Assembly (NCBI GenBank): GCA_026413225.1
Contig: CM048554.1
Span: 49,137,963 to 49,201,962, forward strand
Reading direction: 5' to 3'
From: Otis tarda
Lineage: Eukaryota > Chordata > Aves > Otidiformes > Otididae
Length of the DNA stretch: 64,000 nt
The first letter of the stretch is position 1, and each line of letters starts with the position of its first letter. Under the pieces are notes generated by a model. That model was not told the origin of the DNA. It made no database searches and saw only the letters and a list, made by a program, of their open reading frames with translations. A program made the position numbers and the translations under genes. Shown piece after piece: positions 34,176-47,480 of the stretch.

Positions 34176-37100
34176 AAGAAAAGGCAGCACTAGAAAAAAG
34201 AGTTTGGCTTCCTCTAACCCAGGCTGGCTAGTGGCAGATCTGGAGCCTGGCGTGAACAAGATGGAAGATCTCCAGGGGTCCCTGGAAACTGGAGATGCCC
34301 AGGGCTTTTCTTTTCCACGCTGAGAAGTGAGAGTGATTGAAAGAAGAGCTGTTAACATGGGCTTACAAACCTGGAGGCAAGCTTTGGCTGCCTGCTTTGT
34401 CAGAGTAGGACAGAAGACATGGTACAGGGCAACCCAGGGAGCACTGGTGCAGGGATAACCCTGGCCATGGCAATAGCGCTGCAGCGCTGTGAAACCCTGG
34501 CTTGGTGATCAACTACACACTCACCTTTTTGCAAGCAAGAAATACCCGATGCATTGACCAAACCGTGGCGATATGAGCAGGCTGTAGCTTTGTTTTTTAA
34601 AAAAAATACTAGTTTAAGTTTGGGCTTGAGCTTGAAGATATAAAATTGAGATTTTGGTAGATCAATTATTACAAGGGTTGATGCAGTACAAAGTCTTCTT
34701 TACCTACTAAAGGGAAGGTGTCTGTATTTGATGGTTTTACTACGTAAGCAGAAATGCACTTTACAGCACACAGAGGACAACGCAGACAGATATGAATGCT
34801 AGGGCATTAATCCACTGTTTCTCCCAGGGACTCAGCACAAATCTTCAGCGTCTGAGCCCAGGCTCCATAAAAGGTTCCTTAAAACCGATGCACATCAGCG
34901 GTCCCATGTGCAACGGAGTATTTTGCTACAAGGGTAAGTCCAGAGGCACCAGTACTGCAGGAACATGTGCAGTGTGGGACCCTGTAAGAGAGAGTCCAGA
35001 AAGCAAGACTTGCACCACTTGATATATCTCACTTGCCCCAGAGCTGCATGGTGCATCCTCTGATGCTCAGTAGTGCTAACCTACGATCCCCAAACCAGCT
35101 TCCCAATGTCACCAAGCGATTCAGAAAGAGATGACTGCTATACATGTTATTAGTTGGTCCTGCTGTAAGGACTGCTGTGTGCTGTGCTGCGGTGTTTTGT
35201 AGGGTGCTCTCTGGCGTGTTTGTGGCACAAGTGTCCTCCCAGTCATAAAATACGAAATGTGATTCTTTCCCCTGGCTGCATGCTGGGCCTTATGCTGGTG
35301 ATATACCCAAGAGTATGAATCTGCCTATAAACTCTTCATAGAGGTTTTCTCTGAGGCAGGGGATGGCAGGGAGGGCTTTGGCTGGACCCCACCTTGGTGC
35401 AAGCCTGGAAGAGCTGCACTCAGGGCCACCTGAGGTTCCCTGTGGCTTGAAGCCAGGACTTTCTGTGCTGTCTGGTTCTGTTGCTGCCAGTCCTTTGGGT
35501 TATTCCCTTAGCTACACTGAACTTCCATCTTATCAGAAGAAATAGAGAGATAAGAGTGATCATCCAGCATTAGAAAGCATTTCCACCACCGCAAAAAAAA
35601 ATCACTGGGCAAGCACTAAGAAAGGCTATTTAATGCAAGAAAACAGTTACACGAGTAAGGAAATTTGAACTATACACCATCATAGCTATTAAGGTAGAGC
35701 CTTTTTAAGGTTTTAACAGAGAGAAAAACACAGTAAGAGGACAAAGCCACATTTTTTAAAATCTGCTGGTCTTTTTCTAATATACACAGAGTAACTACAA
35801 AATGGCAATGCAGCACCTAGAATTTCATAAACACAACTACGACATTTCCTGAACACAACTACATAGGCTGTGACCAGCAGTTCAACAGAAACATTGCACA
35901 GCTTGTGTTTTCAGCCTGCAGATCGTTCTTGGGTCCTAGTGAACATCCCTAGCTACAGCCACCATCACTGAGTAACAGCGAGGCTCAGCACACCATGGGG
36001 ACTGCCAGCTTCTTGCTGGACCAGAAGAGACTCCAGTCCTGCAGAAAAAGTATTTATAATGGCATCAGTTTCCCTGGCTCTCCCTGGTGTAGAAAGTTAG
36101 CACAAGGTTGCATAAAAGTCTGGTTGGCTTTGAGGTGGCAAAGCTACCCGTCCTGGAGGAAGGTACCAGATGTCAGGGGATTCAGACAAGTGGCTACTCA
36201 GAAAACAACCCATCATAGTTCATGCTCATACTCCCAGCCTTCTCCGAGTAAATTCCTATTGAAAAGGACCTTAGCTTCAGCCCTTCATTTTGCAGCACTT
36301 TCAAGCCTGTTTGAGTCGCATGTGTTTCACCTCACACCTTACAGCAAGCCCTGCACACAAGCACAGCAATCAGTTTGCCCTCTCCTTGTCATCAGCTCAC
36401 CATTGTTTAGCACCATCTGGCCCAAGAGGGCTCGTTTGGCCCCAGGCACATAGTGCCCTCGCCTGAGTGACGTTTGAGGTAGCACGCCGGTGAAGGGAAC
36501 ACCTCCCAAACACGGTGCCACTTCAGTGCTGGCAGCCAACCTGAGGAAACAGTCGTAACATTGAACGTCATCAGTTGTAGCACACAGCTCATCCCCTCCT
36601 CCTGGATGGTGTTAGTTTGTCTGGAGGAAGGCTGGCCTCTGCGAGTGTGGGACAAGGGGAAAGTGAGTGCCTCTTTCCAGCCACAGGACAGTTTCCCATT
36701 GTGTCTTGAGCGTTGGCTGCTCCTCAGCAAACAACAGGCCCCCTCCCTCTGCCTAGGAGGTCTGAAAGCAGGTACACCCAGGACAATGCACCACAACTCA
36801 GGGCAAAGTGGTGACACCACCAAGCTATGCAGCAGCTCCCCATATGTCTTTCTGCTTACCCTGACTTCTTGACGCTACACCAGATGCCAACGGGCCAGAG
36901 ATGGCACCTGAGGCTCAGCACAGTACAGGGTCATCATCTGCACGGCCCTTTTCCTTCTGCTGCCCTCCTACACTGGCACCGGGAGGCTGGACAGTAGCAG
37001 AGAAATCTCTGTGCTGGCTGGCCGTCGTGTGACTCTGGGCAGGCGGTGAGAAGGGGGCATCACCTTGCACAGCCTAGAGGAGAAGGCTAGAGGAAAAGCA

Positions 37101-40100
37101 ACAAATTGCAGAATTTAAGCAAAAGCAAGCATCTCAGTGCTAAGCTTTCCCTATCCCCAGAGCCTCCACACCATAAAACAGCTAGCAAAAGTCACAGCAA
37201 AGTCTGGTGATTTTCACATGGGCTGAATTCTCTCCTGACAAAGCACAGCTCTGTGTTCAGTCTCTCAGGTTTTATGAATTATAAACAGTACAAAGCAAAC
37301 AAATTTGTAGCTCGTAATTTTACATGCAATTTTGCCTCCATTATTTTTGACTGAAAATTTATATTACCTTTCATGACATTGTCCACTGTGTATCAATAGA
37401 GACAAAAATTAAGATAAAATAGTTGGCATCTCTTTTTTCTGCTCATGACTGGTCTGTAGCAAGAACTTCATATCCTTCTCCAGGAGAAGATGTGCTGGGT
37501 AGAGGGCTGAAGGAAGCGTCAGAGCACCAGAGCCACAGGCAAACACTGAAACCCCTACTGGAGAGGAATTATTATTTATACTGCTGGACAGTTTTCTTCT
37601 GTGAAACAACTGGAAATGATTTACCCCACAAATGTCTGGCTGTTGGCTGGGTAAGTAGCCAGCAAACAGAAGAGGAATCAGACCATGCCAGACTCGGCTA
37701 GCTGTATGCGATCCGTCGCTGATCCATCTGCAGCACATGATATCCGCTGGTTTCTCTGCTCCAGACTGGTTGGGAGAGAGGTACTTGAAGGAACGGGAAG
37801 CTGCATCTAAACAGCTGAGTGGTTTTTTCGCTCTGTGTCGACATGGTGTGCCTTCTGGCTGACCAAATGGTCCTAAACCAGAGCCCCACCACATTATACC
37901 ACTGTCATTTAATACTCTCCTTTATTGGGTTAGAAGTAGTGTCGAAAATTCAGCTCTCCTCTACTTCTATATACAATAATCCAAAATTTAAAATGTCTTG
38001 GAAAATGTCTTGGAGCAGTGCCTGGGTGCAACTAAGGACCCACCAGCAACATGTCCCAGTTCTGGACCATTCTCCCTCCCTGATAGGGGTTTGTGGGGCT
38101 CCTTTGTCTCCCCTGAGGAGGGCAAGCCCCATAGTGGGAATACACATCAACCTGTGGGTGCAGAGGGGTGTCCTGAGCGCTCATTCTTCCTCAATATGTG
38201 TTTTGTTTTGAAGAAAATACATGTCTTTCTTTGCCTAGTGCCCTGGAGAGAGTGGATTTTGTAACCTGAAACTCAGCCTAGGAGGTACTGCACCACTTCG
38301 CGATGGTTGAAGAGCAAAGAAGATCATTCATGTAAGACAGATCTCAGTGGAAATGAACTGTCCTAGCATAAAGCTACCATAACTCAGGGGGCTAGCTATA
38401 GTTTAGACTTAAGCATGCTCCACGCTGGTTATGTGCTGCTCAGACTTGAAAGGTGTCGGGATTAGAGCTCTGCTGTACGTCCACATCAGAAAGTGAAGAT
38501 CATTAGAGTAATGCTCTCCTATACAACAGTGATGCAGGTCAAGGTGATCAAGGTTTTTTACCCATTCTCTGAAAACCAGTTAGGTCAAAGTTCTTCTATA
38601 TAATTTTTCAGCTTTGATTCCCTTCCCCTCTTATATGTTCTGTAGGTGGGGGTTTCTAGGTTTTCCAGGTTTTTTTCACTCCTGGCACATGTACTTTTCT
38701 GTTCTGTTCCTGAGCTTCCCTGGATGTAAAACAGTGCTAATGATTCTCATCTGCCGTGAGATCTATTGAAGAATGTACTTTTGTAGAACAAGGGAGTATA
38801 GCAGGGTCACTTTACCCCAGGTCCCAGCAGGGACCACTGCAGCAGCAGTTCTCTAAGGAAACAGTGCCGGCATTATTTGTAGCCATCCGGGGAGTCCCGT
38901 TGGCTAACACAGGGCCTGGCCCATGCAGCTCTCACTTAGGAAAACTCTCCTACTTCAGCAGGGCTGCTGATGTGTCAAGAAAACACAAGATTTGGGTTGC
39001 TGACTGGTAGGGGTGCTTTGGGTCTCATCTCCGATGACTTGCCATCGGGCGCTAAGGTCTGAACTGCAACCTGGAGAAAACTCACCAGCAAAAAGTTGGC
39101 CTGTGACTGTGTCTCATGCCGATATTGTACCGTTTGAAATCCTTTGACATTTTCGGAGTCACTCGTGACTCAGGCTGGTGAGGGAAGAGCCAGGCCCACA
39201 GTTCAGTTATGCTGCCTTCTCTCTCTCTGTTTGTGCTATGCTCATGACACAGAGCAAAATCAATTAATTCTAACAGAGGAATAGGTTCCTGGCCTGTCTA
39301 TAAGTCACTGGGTACATAATTGTTCTGTTGCTTACATTAACATCTTACCACATTATTAGCACTCTTTGCGATTCCTCGGCTCCTGCCACTGCAGCCGAGA
39401 CTCTGGTGGCTGCTCCACTTCTTGCATGGCAGGCTCTGCTATAGGCTCCCCCCTTGCAACCCGCCCGTGCACCAGTGCTACATGCAATTAAAGGCCTCCC
39501 GTGGCTGAAGCCTTCAGATGGACAGGGAGACCTAAAAACATGCCTTTCTCTTGATTAGGCAGCTTTAAACCAAATAGGATTAAGGAGAAAGATACCACCA
39601 CAGAGGGGAACAAAATATGGGCATCTCACTAAAGTAGTGGGGTAGAGGGGGGAGAACAACGACAATTTGCTGAGCAATCCACACATTATTTTCAAAAAGG
39701 TCTGAACAAATCAAATTTAGAAAAAACATGCATCTTTAAAAATTATATTTGAAGTATTCAAACCACACATTTTAAAATTTCAGGTTTGAAAAATGTATAA
39801 TCCCTGAAACCTAAATCTTTGAGGTGCTGCAAATCAAAGAAAAGTTAGTTATGGCTTGTGAGCTTTTTGTCTGTAGAAACAAAGAATTAATGGCCAACAA
39901 ACAAGCAGCTCAGAATCCCCCTTTTTAACAAAGAAAAGTCTTTGCTTATGACTATTCTTCCTGGATTAGGAAACTAAAAAAAAAAAAATCGAACAGGCAA
40001 CAAATAATTTTACCATTACCAGGTAATATGTGTTAATTGCTCAGTTTATATACTCTGAATGACATACCATTAGAGACTGTGTATGCATTGTAACTAGAGC

Positions 40101-40119
40101 ATTAATAAATTTAAAATGT
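34176..40119. other. Unannotated noncoding stretch
   Basis: The only local repeat found is an 11-base direct repeat, AACACAACTAC at 35830-35840 and 35852-35862 (period 22). The GC-richer part at 35990-37060 gives frames of 152 codons (plus) and 138 codons (minus), and 37409-37894 (minus) gives 161 codons. They overlap each other on opposite strands, have no recognisable domain and are near chance length, so I do not call genes. Confidence 0.45.
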
Positions 40120-40480
40120 GCCTATTAGGATGACAGCTTTGGAGGTGCAAAGGAATAACAGTTATCACTTGGCAGAAGCAGATCTCACCCCATCTGCCGA
40201 GACTTTGCATACATTTTCAGCTTCCTGAGCAATGATTAGGGCTGTCAGAACCTCTTTAACCTTCTAACTGCTGGTCCCAACTGGCCTTAATTAGAGACTA
40301 ATGAATTCAGAAGATGCAGGCCGTGAGGAAAACTGCCTTGACAGTTTGTGTACAAATTAAGCACCAATTACTTCATGCATCTTTTGCATTGCTGATACAA
40401 GTCTCTGTTATTATTTTTGAATATGGTCATTTTAGCATAAACCGAGAACTTTGCTAATGTATTTTGTCATTTTTATGGCT
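40120..40480. promoter_or_regulatory. Candidate conserved enhancer with TALE and homeodomain motifs
   Basis: TGACAG, the core site of MEIS/TGIF-type TALE homeodomain proteins, occurs at 40131-40136, inverted (CTGTCA) at 40242-40247, and at 40339-40344. These are close to regular intervals of about 100 bases. TTAATTAG (40287-40294), ATGATTAGG (about 40232) and CCAATTAC (about 40365) are homeodomain-type sites. The stretch is complex, moderately A/T-rich, free of repeats and without a meaningful frame. Enhancer function is an inference. Confidence 0.45.
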
Positions 40481-40485
40481 CATCA

Positions 40486-42460
40486 TAAAAAAAAAAAAGA
40501 ATACCAGGAGAGTCATGAATATATGAAATAAACTACTGTAGATGATAAAAAGAAATTCATTTCCCTATAGGGAATATCTTACAACATTTTCCCCCCTAAT
40601 ACCATATTATTATTATGATTAGTCACATAATGATCACAATTTAAGAAACAGACATAACATGGTACTTTGAATATTTTTATTAACTGCTATTATTAGCACA
40701 AGATGGAAAACAAAGATACAGGTAAGAGTCTTTCAGTTCTCAGATCTTAGAAAAACTTTTTCTCCCACCCATGTTAGCAGAAGGTTACTGACAATGTTAT
40801 GGTTAGAAAGGGGAGCACAGAGAGCCGTAGCTATAAAGTCAAGTAGTTCTGAGGATTTAAATCTCTCCAGTTTCTCCCTCTTATCCACATCCAGAAGACA
40901 GGAGAGGTTCAACACAGAATTTTTTGGAAAATGAGACCCTAAGCCCAGCAATGGTGCACACCTGCCATTATGGTCTGACAAGGCAGGGAAACGTTCGCCA
41001 CAGTGTCTCAAAAAATTTGCTTAGTGAAAGTTTGAAAATCTCTAGTCCCTGGTGCTCCTGCCAGACCAGGTGGGAGAGTCAACGTGACTTTACTGAAAAG
41101 ACTACAGGCCAGTGCAGCTCATGAAGCACAGAGCATATTTGAGATACGCGACCCTCCGAACAGACACACAGCCATCCTTCACTGGCCAGTTACCTCTCTC
41201 AATTTGGACTGCTACATCTTTTCATTTCTCCTAATTACCATCATGTTCCCCATTGCATTGAGTGAAATTTATCACCGCCATGAGAACCAAGGGTACTTCA
41301 AATCCCACTGCAGAAACTCTCCTGACTGTGTGTGCTTCTGCAGAAATCGAGGTCACATCAGCCTCCTCCCCAAGCATCTCCTGCTCCTGCTCTCCCTGTC
41401 GCTGGGAAGGAGAGATCCCCCCAAGGAAGCTCTGTGGGAGGAAAGCCAAAGAGAAGCAGAGGGGTGGATGAATTAACAACATACAGTACAGTTTTGCCAC
41501 TCACATACCAGGTTAGACTTCGGGATGTGTGCTTTGTAATCTGCACATGTACAGAGCTGAAGAAGAGCTATGACAGAATGAATACTCCAGTACCACAGAC
41601 TTCTTCAAATGCAAAGGTGCTCTGTGTGAAGGAAAGAAAGTAATTTCTATCATGTTAATAAAATCTCTCCCAAGACAAGATGGAGAGCAAACTTGAAAAC
41701 ACAAGGCCGTACTCTTGGTGGCAATTCATAGAGCCAGCATCTGCGGGTTTTGAATTTCAGTTAAATAAAGCCCAAATTAATACCTCTCATGAAGTTTTGC
41801 CTTTGTCCACACAGAATGACGGATGGCTCTCTTGGTCCAATCTCTATACCATGCAAGAGCTTCCTCAACACAACTCTCTCTTGCATTTCATCAAAAGTAA
41901 CTTTAAACTTCTCTAATGAGGATGACCTAACGATCTCATGTGACACTTTCCTAATTGTCCCTATCATTAAGTATTGGGATTTTCTGTTGGTTACCCAATA
42001 GTTTCCTGCTTGCTTGTACAACACTAGCATAACCTGATTACATCATGTAAAACCAACATGTTTTTACATGTATGACAGAGTTCTTTTTTTTCCCCTTGAA
42101 AATGTATTATTTTATGAGCTGCCATTGAATTTAAAGTCCTTGGTAAATTTTTTTTTGTATCTGTTTTCATCCATCAGGCTTCTGTCTGACCTCTGCTCTG
42201 GAGAACAGGTCCATGCTCCAGATCTGGAGTTTGCAAGGCTGTGACTCCCTAGACCAAGACACGCTGTGGCAGTGAGGTTTTTCATTGAAAATTACATTCA
42301 GAGAAAATGTGAATGAGCTGATCCCTAAAAGTTTTGTAAGGTAAGTCTAAGGTTGTGGCTTGGGTTTGTTCCTAACCTGACACAGATTGTTCATAAACTG
42401 GTTTGTTATGTTATGGACTTTGGTTAAGCCTCATTCCATTTCCATTGCTGCTGCTCTTCG
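40486..42460. other. Unannotated noncoding stretch
   Basis: A 12-base A run lies near 40487. Frames up to 130 codons (41084-41476, plus) show no domain and overlap frames on the other strand. No transposon is recognised. Confidence 0.45.
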
Positions 42461-42490
42461 GTTTTTTTTTGGTTTTTGTTTTTTTTTTTT
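42461..42490. repeat. T/G-rich low-complexity run
   Basis: Two T runs (9 and 12 T) separated by GG, TTTTT and G. It may be an antisense poly-A remnant, but no retroposed body is recognisable next to it. Confidence 0.8.
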
Positions 42491-42796
42491 GGCCAGTTCT
42501 CATCACTCTTCCCTGGTGTTTAATAACAGCATCTTCTCCTTCAGTAACACTTACACATGGAACAAATGCAGATTTAACACTGTCATCTGGGTTATTGTTA
42601 TACTGTATATGGCTCCATTCTGTTTATCGCAGCTCTAAAAGCTCACGATAGAGAGGAGACTCAGAAGGAAAGAGAGGAAAGGTGATATGGCCCCTTTGTC
42701 TGATTCAAAGCCCTAGTGAGTGATGAAGAGATGCCAGCTTCGATATAAGAGGGGAGAGAGGGAAGTTTTACTTCGGTGCTGAAGGTCGAAGTGGAG

Positions 42797-42853
42797 TATA
42801 CACACATGCACGTGTGTGTGCATACACTCATGTGTCTGTGCATGTGAGTGCAG
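42797..42853. repeat. Imperfect TG/CA alternating tract
   Basis: ATACACACATGCACGTGTGT and GCATACACTCATGTGTCTGT follow one another. The strand changes from CA-rich to TG-rich near the middle, giving a nearly self-complementary core CACACATGCACGTGTGTG. This is alternating purine-pyrimidine sequence. Confidence 0.75.
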
Positions 42854-42859
42854 GCATCC

Positions 42860-43439
42860 CACCCTCTAGTATCTGGTCCATAATGAGACTATGGGACTTT
42901 GCCACCGAGTCAGAGCTGCTTTAGCCAGCCCATATTGGGAAAACACAAAACCTCAGAGACCCAGTCCCCACTTCCCAAGGAGGTGTAGGATTTCTGTGGG
43001 AGAATAGTTCTAGCTGTTGGCTCCTGTGCATGACCCTCTCATACCATGATTTTCTGGTCGCCTTTGACTTCCCGCCCTCCTTTCGAAAATTGCCTCTTGA
43101 GCACATCGCTCTCCACCTGAGAAGCACCAGCCTCAGGTCTTGTCCTCCTCACTGGTACCATGCTGCTGCACCTCTCTGTGGCGATGGCACAAAGCACACA
43201 CCGGCCTCTGAGGTGCTGGGCCCGACGGGAACACCTTTCCCTGGCATTTTGGAAAGGTGTCCAAAGTCCTGACTTTTCTTCACTTCTTTTTACTGACTAA
43301 AGCATTTGGCTTTTTTTCAGGTGGAGATATGGGTCCTGTTCTGCTTTCAAGCTTTATTCTTCCACCTTGCAGGTCCATTCAGTTAATCTACCCCATCAGA
43401 GCAGCTGAAAAAAAAAGTAGAGCGGGGTGAAGGAGAATT
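42860..43439. other. Unannotated sequence
   Basis: No gene, exon or repeat is recognised. Frames are at most 80 codons. Confidence 0.45.
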
Positions 43440-43880
43440 AAATAAACAGCAAATTCAAAATCATGGAATAGTTAGCAGTCTTCTCATAGAAGACATTTAT
43501 ATTTAACTACTGTACATAGAAGCAAAGCATCCTCTGCAAAAACAAGCACTCTACGTATAAAAATTTAAAACCACATTGATAACCCATCTGGCATCCTCCT
43601 AATTATGAATCTCTTAGTGGAGTAATATTCCCTTTAGAAGCAAAACAGTAAATACAACAAGGGAAACATGATTATTAATTTCTTTTTGCTCTGTCTTTCA
43701 AGACAAGCGTTCATTCACATGTGCACCCAAAATCTTTCTCGACTGGAATTTATTGAAGTAAAGACATAACACAATGCCTGCTAATTAAACATTTAAGAAG
43801 AAAAAAATACCCTGTTCTCCATCAGGAGACGATATTAATAGGTGCTTCATAATACGGAGTGTGTTTGAACCCCAGCTGTC
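43440..43880. promoter_or_regulatory. Possible conserved noncoding element
   Basis: Complex A/T-rich sequence with several TAATTA and ATTAAT words and no recognisable repeat. The case is weaker than at 40.1 kb because no motif arrangement stands out. Confidence 0.25.
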
Positions 43881-45399
43881 TTGCCCCATAAATACAGAGA
43901 AATAGAAAGGCTCAGCTTCTCCCTTCATCTTTACATGTCAGTCTAACCAGTCCAGGCTTCATAACATCCAGTCATCTCACGGAAACAAAGCACAAGGCTT
44001 AATGATCTGGAGACAACTTCTTTCCCTTTCATGGGAATGCTATTTCTGAGGAGGTGCTACCCATACACAACTTCCCTTAGCAAGGGAGCACCAGCTCCCT
44101 TCCCTGTCAGAAAGGCAGCAGGAAAGGCAGGCAGTGACTTTTGGGGGGAGTTCTGTCCCCAGCCGTCTAGCTGAGGGTAGACTTTTTTTGTTGTGCATTA
44201 TGGACAACGGTGGGTTGAATAGTTGCTTCCTCAAAAGTCATTATGTCTTTACAAAAAGTAAGACCATTTTATTAATTTTAAAACAGGTTCCCTCCAACAC
44301 GAGTTGTGGAAGGAACCCCTGGAAGGGGGACATCTCCTTTAGGAAGTCCATCTGGTTTGAGACTGCTTTTGAAACACAAGTGTTTCAAGATAGTTTTAAG
44401 TAATGGGATATCAGACCCTGTGTAAAGAAACCCTTATGGACACTTTCAGCATCAGCTAGAGATGTTGACCATCAAGTCTGGGGCACTGGAGAAGGAACAA
44501 TATGCAGCACCCTTGGAGAGCTTCACTTGTAACAAAATTTCGAGGTCCCAAATCAGTGATACTCAGATTCCTTACTCATTAGCCCTTTGCTTCTGGATTT
44601 TCCTCCCTAATACAACCAAGCCTTCCCATGACTTTTGTAGAGTCCCTCCTCAGCTGAAATCACTATCTGCAGCAGCACGTACCCGTAACCTATCGCACCA
44701 TGCTAGGCTGTGGCTTTGCAGTAGCTCAGCATCTCCCTGTTTTACAAACCCGGAGCTTCCCTCCACCCCCACTCCACACATGTGGAGATCTCCGAACCCG
44801 ACAGCTCAACAGACTGAGCTGCTCAATATCGATTACCAGCTTTAAGAAATCTTTTCAGTTCAGTCATAGGCTTATCTGCTTTGGTTGTCACATGGTCGGG
44901 GATGATGCCATCAATGCAGATTACGAATCCTTCTCAGAGCCCTACAAATCTGCAAGTTTCCCTGTTTCAGCCTTCCTAAACCACCCCAGTGGGTCCTGCC
45001 AGGTGGTGAGAGACGCTGTGTGTGCACCACGTCACACCGTGTTGGCTGTACAAAGGGTGGGAAATGAAAAATCCAAAAGAAGCTTAACAATGCTCTTGCT
45101 CCGACATCTGCTCCCAGCAAGGGCATCTAGGGACCTGCCGCACAGGTTGTTTTTTTCCTTAAAGATGATCACCGTGAATGTTGCAACAAATAATAATGTA
45201 AAACATTCTGACAGCCAAGTAAGCCATGAAACAATAAATCTCCAAGGCCCATATGCTCCCCTCTGCTAACGCAAGTAGAGAGGAGCAAAAACCCCGTGGA
45301 AGCTGGCAGGGAGAAGTGGTTGAGCTGCATCACAAGGGTCCCACTCCCCTCCATTGTATTTGCAGCTTTTCTGCCCCAGGGGTGAGGACAGGGAGGAGT
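43881..45399. other. Unannotated stretch with the longest open frame
   Basis: The longest frame of the window (189 codons, 44700-45269, plus) lies here. It has no recognisable domain, signal peptide or membrane pattern and overlaps a 127-codon frame in another phase. With about 6,000 stop-free intervals expected in six frames, one of this length by chance is unsurprising. Confidence 0.45.
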
Positions 45400-45448
45400 G
45401 GAAGGGGCAGAGAGGTACCAAGAGCAGCGGAAGGGGCAGAGAGGTACC
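45400..45448. repeat. 29-bp period tandem duplication
   Basis: GGAAGGGGCAGAGAGGTACC occurs at 45400-45419 and again, perfectly, at 45429-45448, inside a purine-rich stretch that starts near 45379. Confidence 0.9.
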
Positions 45449-46599
45449 TTGCTGCTCTCTCAGCACTATCGTCCTTCAGACTTGGAGGGGTTTTCTCATG
45501 CTTGCAGCTTTGATATCCAGCAGCACAGCTGTAGACACCGGGAGCCCAGGGAAGCCTGGCTCTGGGGAAAGTGGCACGGCCAGGGGAGAAGGGGACATAA
45601 GCCTTCTGGGCCAAGACACAAGATTTTAAGAGTGCCTTGAGGTCTGAAGGATTTTCCTGCTGCTCTTATGGCCTCAGCTAGCTTCCCTGCGAGCCAGGTG
45701 TCAGTGAGGAGATTTATCACCTAAAATTAGTATCTCAAAGAAATTTCATTATTTTCTTGGCTCTCTTTGAGAGCTCCTGGTCCTTCTCCGTAACCACAAC
45801 CCCACTGCATTGCAGAATCTCCTCTTTACTGGCAAGAGCAGCCCTAAACCAGAGATCAGTTTGGGAATGACTTAGGTTCCAATTGACTTCCAAAGATCCC
45901 ATCCTTGACTTGCTCAAACGGGAGGCAAGTGTCATAAAAAAACAGGGCAAAGGCTTGCCAGGGCCTCAGTGGTGTACTGAGCTAGCATGGGCACAGCACA
46001 CACATTCCAGCAGCCACCCAGATGCAGGAGAGCAATACATTTAACGTCACACCCCAGCCCAAAAGACCCATACCTGTTGTAAGTAACTGACATGAGTGAA
46101 CAAGTTTTTGCAACCACAGCAAGGATCCTTAACTCCTTTATCACCACATGTCCACAGACATGAGGAGGAAAGCCACAGGGGGGGATGGCCCTTAGCCCAA
46201 GCAGTAACTTTCTGTCACTGCAGTTTCTAAACCTGTATTCAAGTGAGTATGTGGCAATGGTATTAATGGGGCTCCTGGGCATACGTTGTTTCAGAATTAG
46301 ATATTCATCATTGGGATGGCAACATTAAGTTCCCAGGGACGTGGTGGTTTGTTAAGGATGGTAAGTCGATGTCCTTCAGATTTGGAGACGTCCTCTTCCC
46401 ACTGGAGAAGCAGTGGTGGCTGGCGTGCATGCAGACCCAAAAAGCCTTTCTGGGGTCTCCAAAGGGGAGGCAGAGGCACCTGGGGCTTCCCATGCCTAAT
46501 TTTCGGCAATTGGTAAACATGCTTACACATCGGATGCTAAATATTCATCATCTCTTAGTTTTAATAATAATTTCCACTGAAGAAATCAAACATCTCATG
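45449..46599. other. Unannotated sequence
   Basis: No exon or transposon is recognised. Short frames up to 116 codons (45932-46282, minus) lack domain features. Confidence 0.45.
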
Positions 46600-47480
46600 G
46601 GGAAGAGCTGCATTGGAATACCAGATATGGAAAATTTGGTGTGAGGTTTTCTTAAAGATAAAATTATCTTCATTACTTCAATAACCACAGAAATATTTAC
46701 AATGTGGTTACATCCATTCTTTTTCTGTTCAAATATTATTTTTAAGGTCTTCTTGGCATCGAAGAGCCTCTTCCTTTGAAAATCCTGACCTAGTGTCGGA
46801 AGAGAACAGACCTAAGTCTCTTAATCTAATGGCTGTTAGCAGGGGTGACTACTTTAGCAATGCTCGGCTGAAAAAATGAACTTTGCAATAAATGACCTTC
46901 AGAGAAGAAGACTATTCATGTTAATTAGTAGCTCTTTTCAAACAGGATTCATATATGCATTAGGCTATGTCATTTTGAACAATGCCATCATTGTAGTAAA
47001 CATGAAGACAAGACTCAAGCACAGTTATGAAAATTTTAGAAAACTCCAGTTAGGTTTTTTTCCCCTTAAGATTATGAGTTACGATTACTGATGTGTTGCA
47101 CAATAGGATCTCTCCTAATGGCTTTTAGCTTTTGCACTGCCAACTTTTGTATTTAAAATCCATACAATTATGGACAATTTATAAGCATTATGAGGCTCTC
47201 CATCCTCCTCACTCCGTTTTTTTTTTTGCACTGATTCTCACTGATTCAAAGCAGCTTTGAACTCGGCAAATCAAATGCATTTTGCTTAGAATATAGCATT
47301 CATTCTTACAAAGCCCACTTTATTCTTATTACTACTTATTACTTATTATGCATATTTAATTTAAGAATGCATATTCTCCATTAAAAAATTAGAATATTTT
47401 GAAGTACTAGAAAGTGATTATTTTGGTTAGTTCCCCTTGATTAACCACTCAAATGTGGATGCATTCTTTCTGAAGCACGT
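46600..47480. promoter_or_regulatory. Possible conserved noncoding element, A/T-rich
   Basis: Repeat-poor, A/T-rich, complex sequence with a short degenerate TTATTACTACTTATTACTTA run near 47325-47345. A regulatory role is only a possibility, since nothing beyond sequence character supports it. Confidence 0.2.

Noticed and set aside
37409-37894. 161-codon minus-strand frame
   Set aside because: No recognisable domain, overlapping frames on the other strand, and no splice or start context of note.
44700-45269. Longest open frame of the window, 189 codons, plus strand
   Set aside because: Its length is within chance expectation for six frames of 64 kb. It has no domain, signal or coding-like composition and overlaps another frame.
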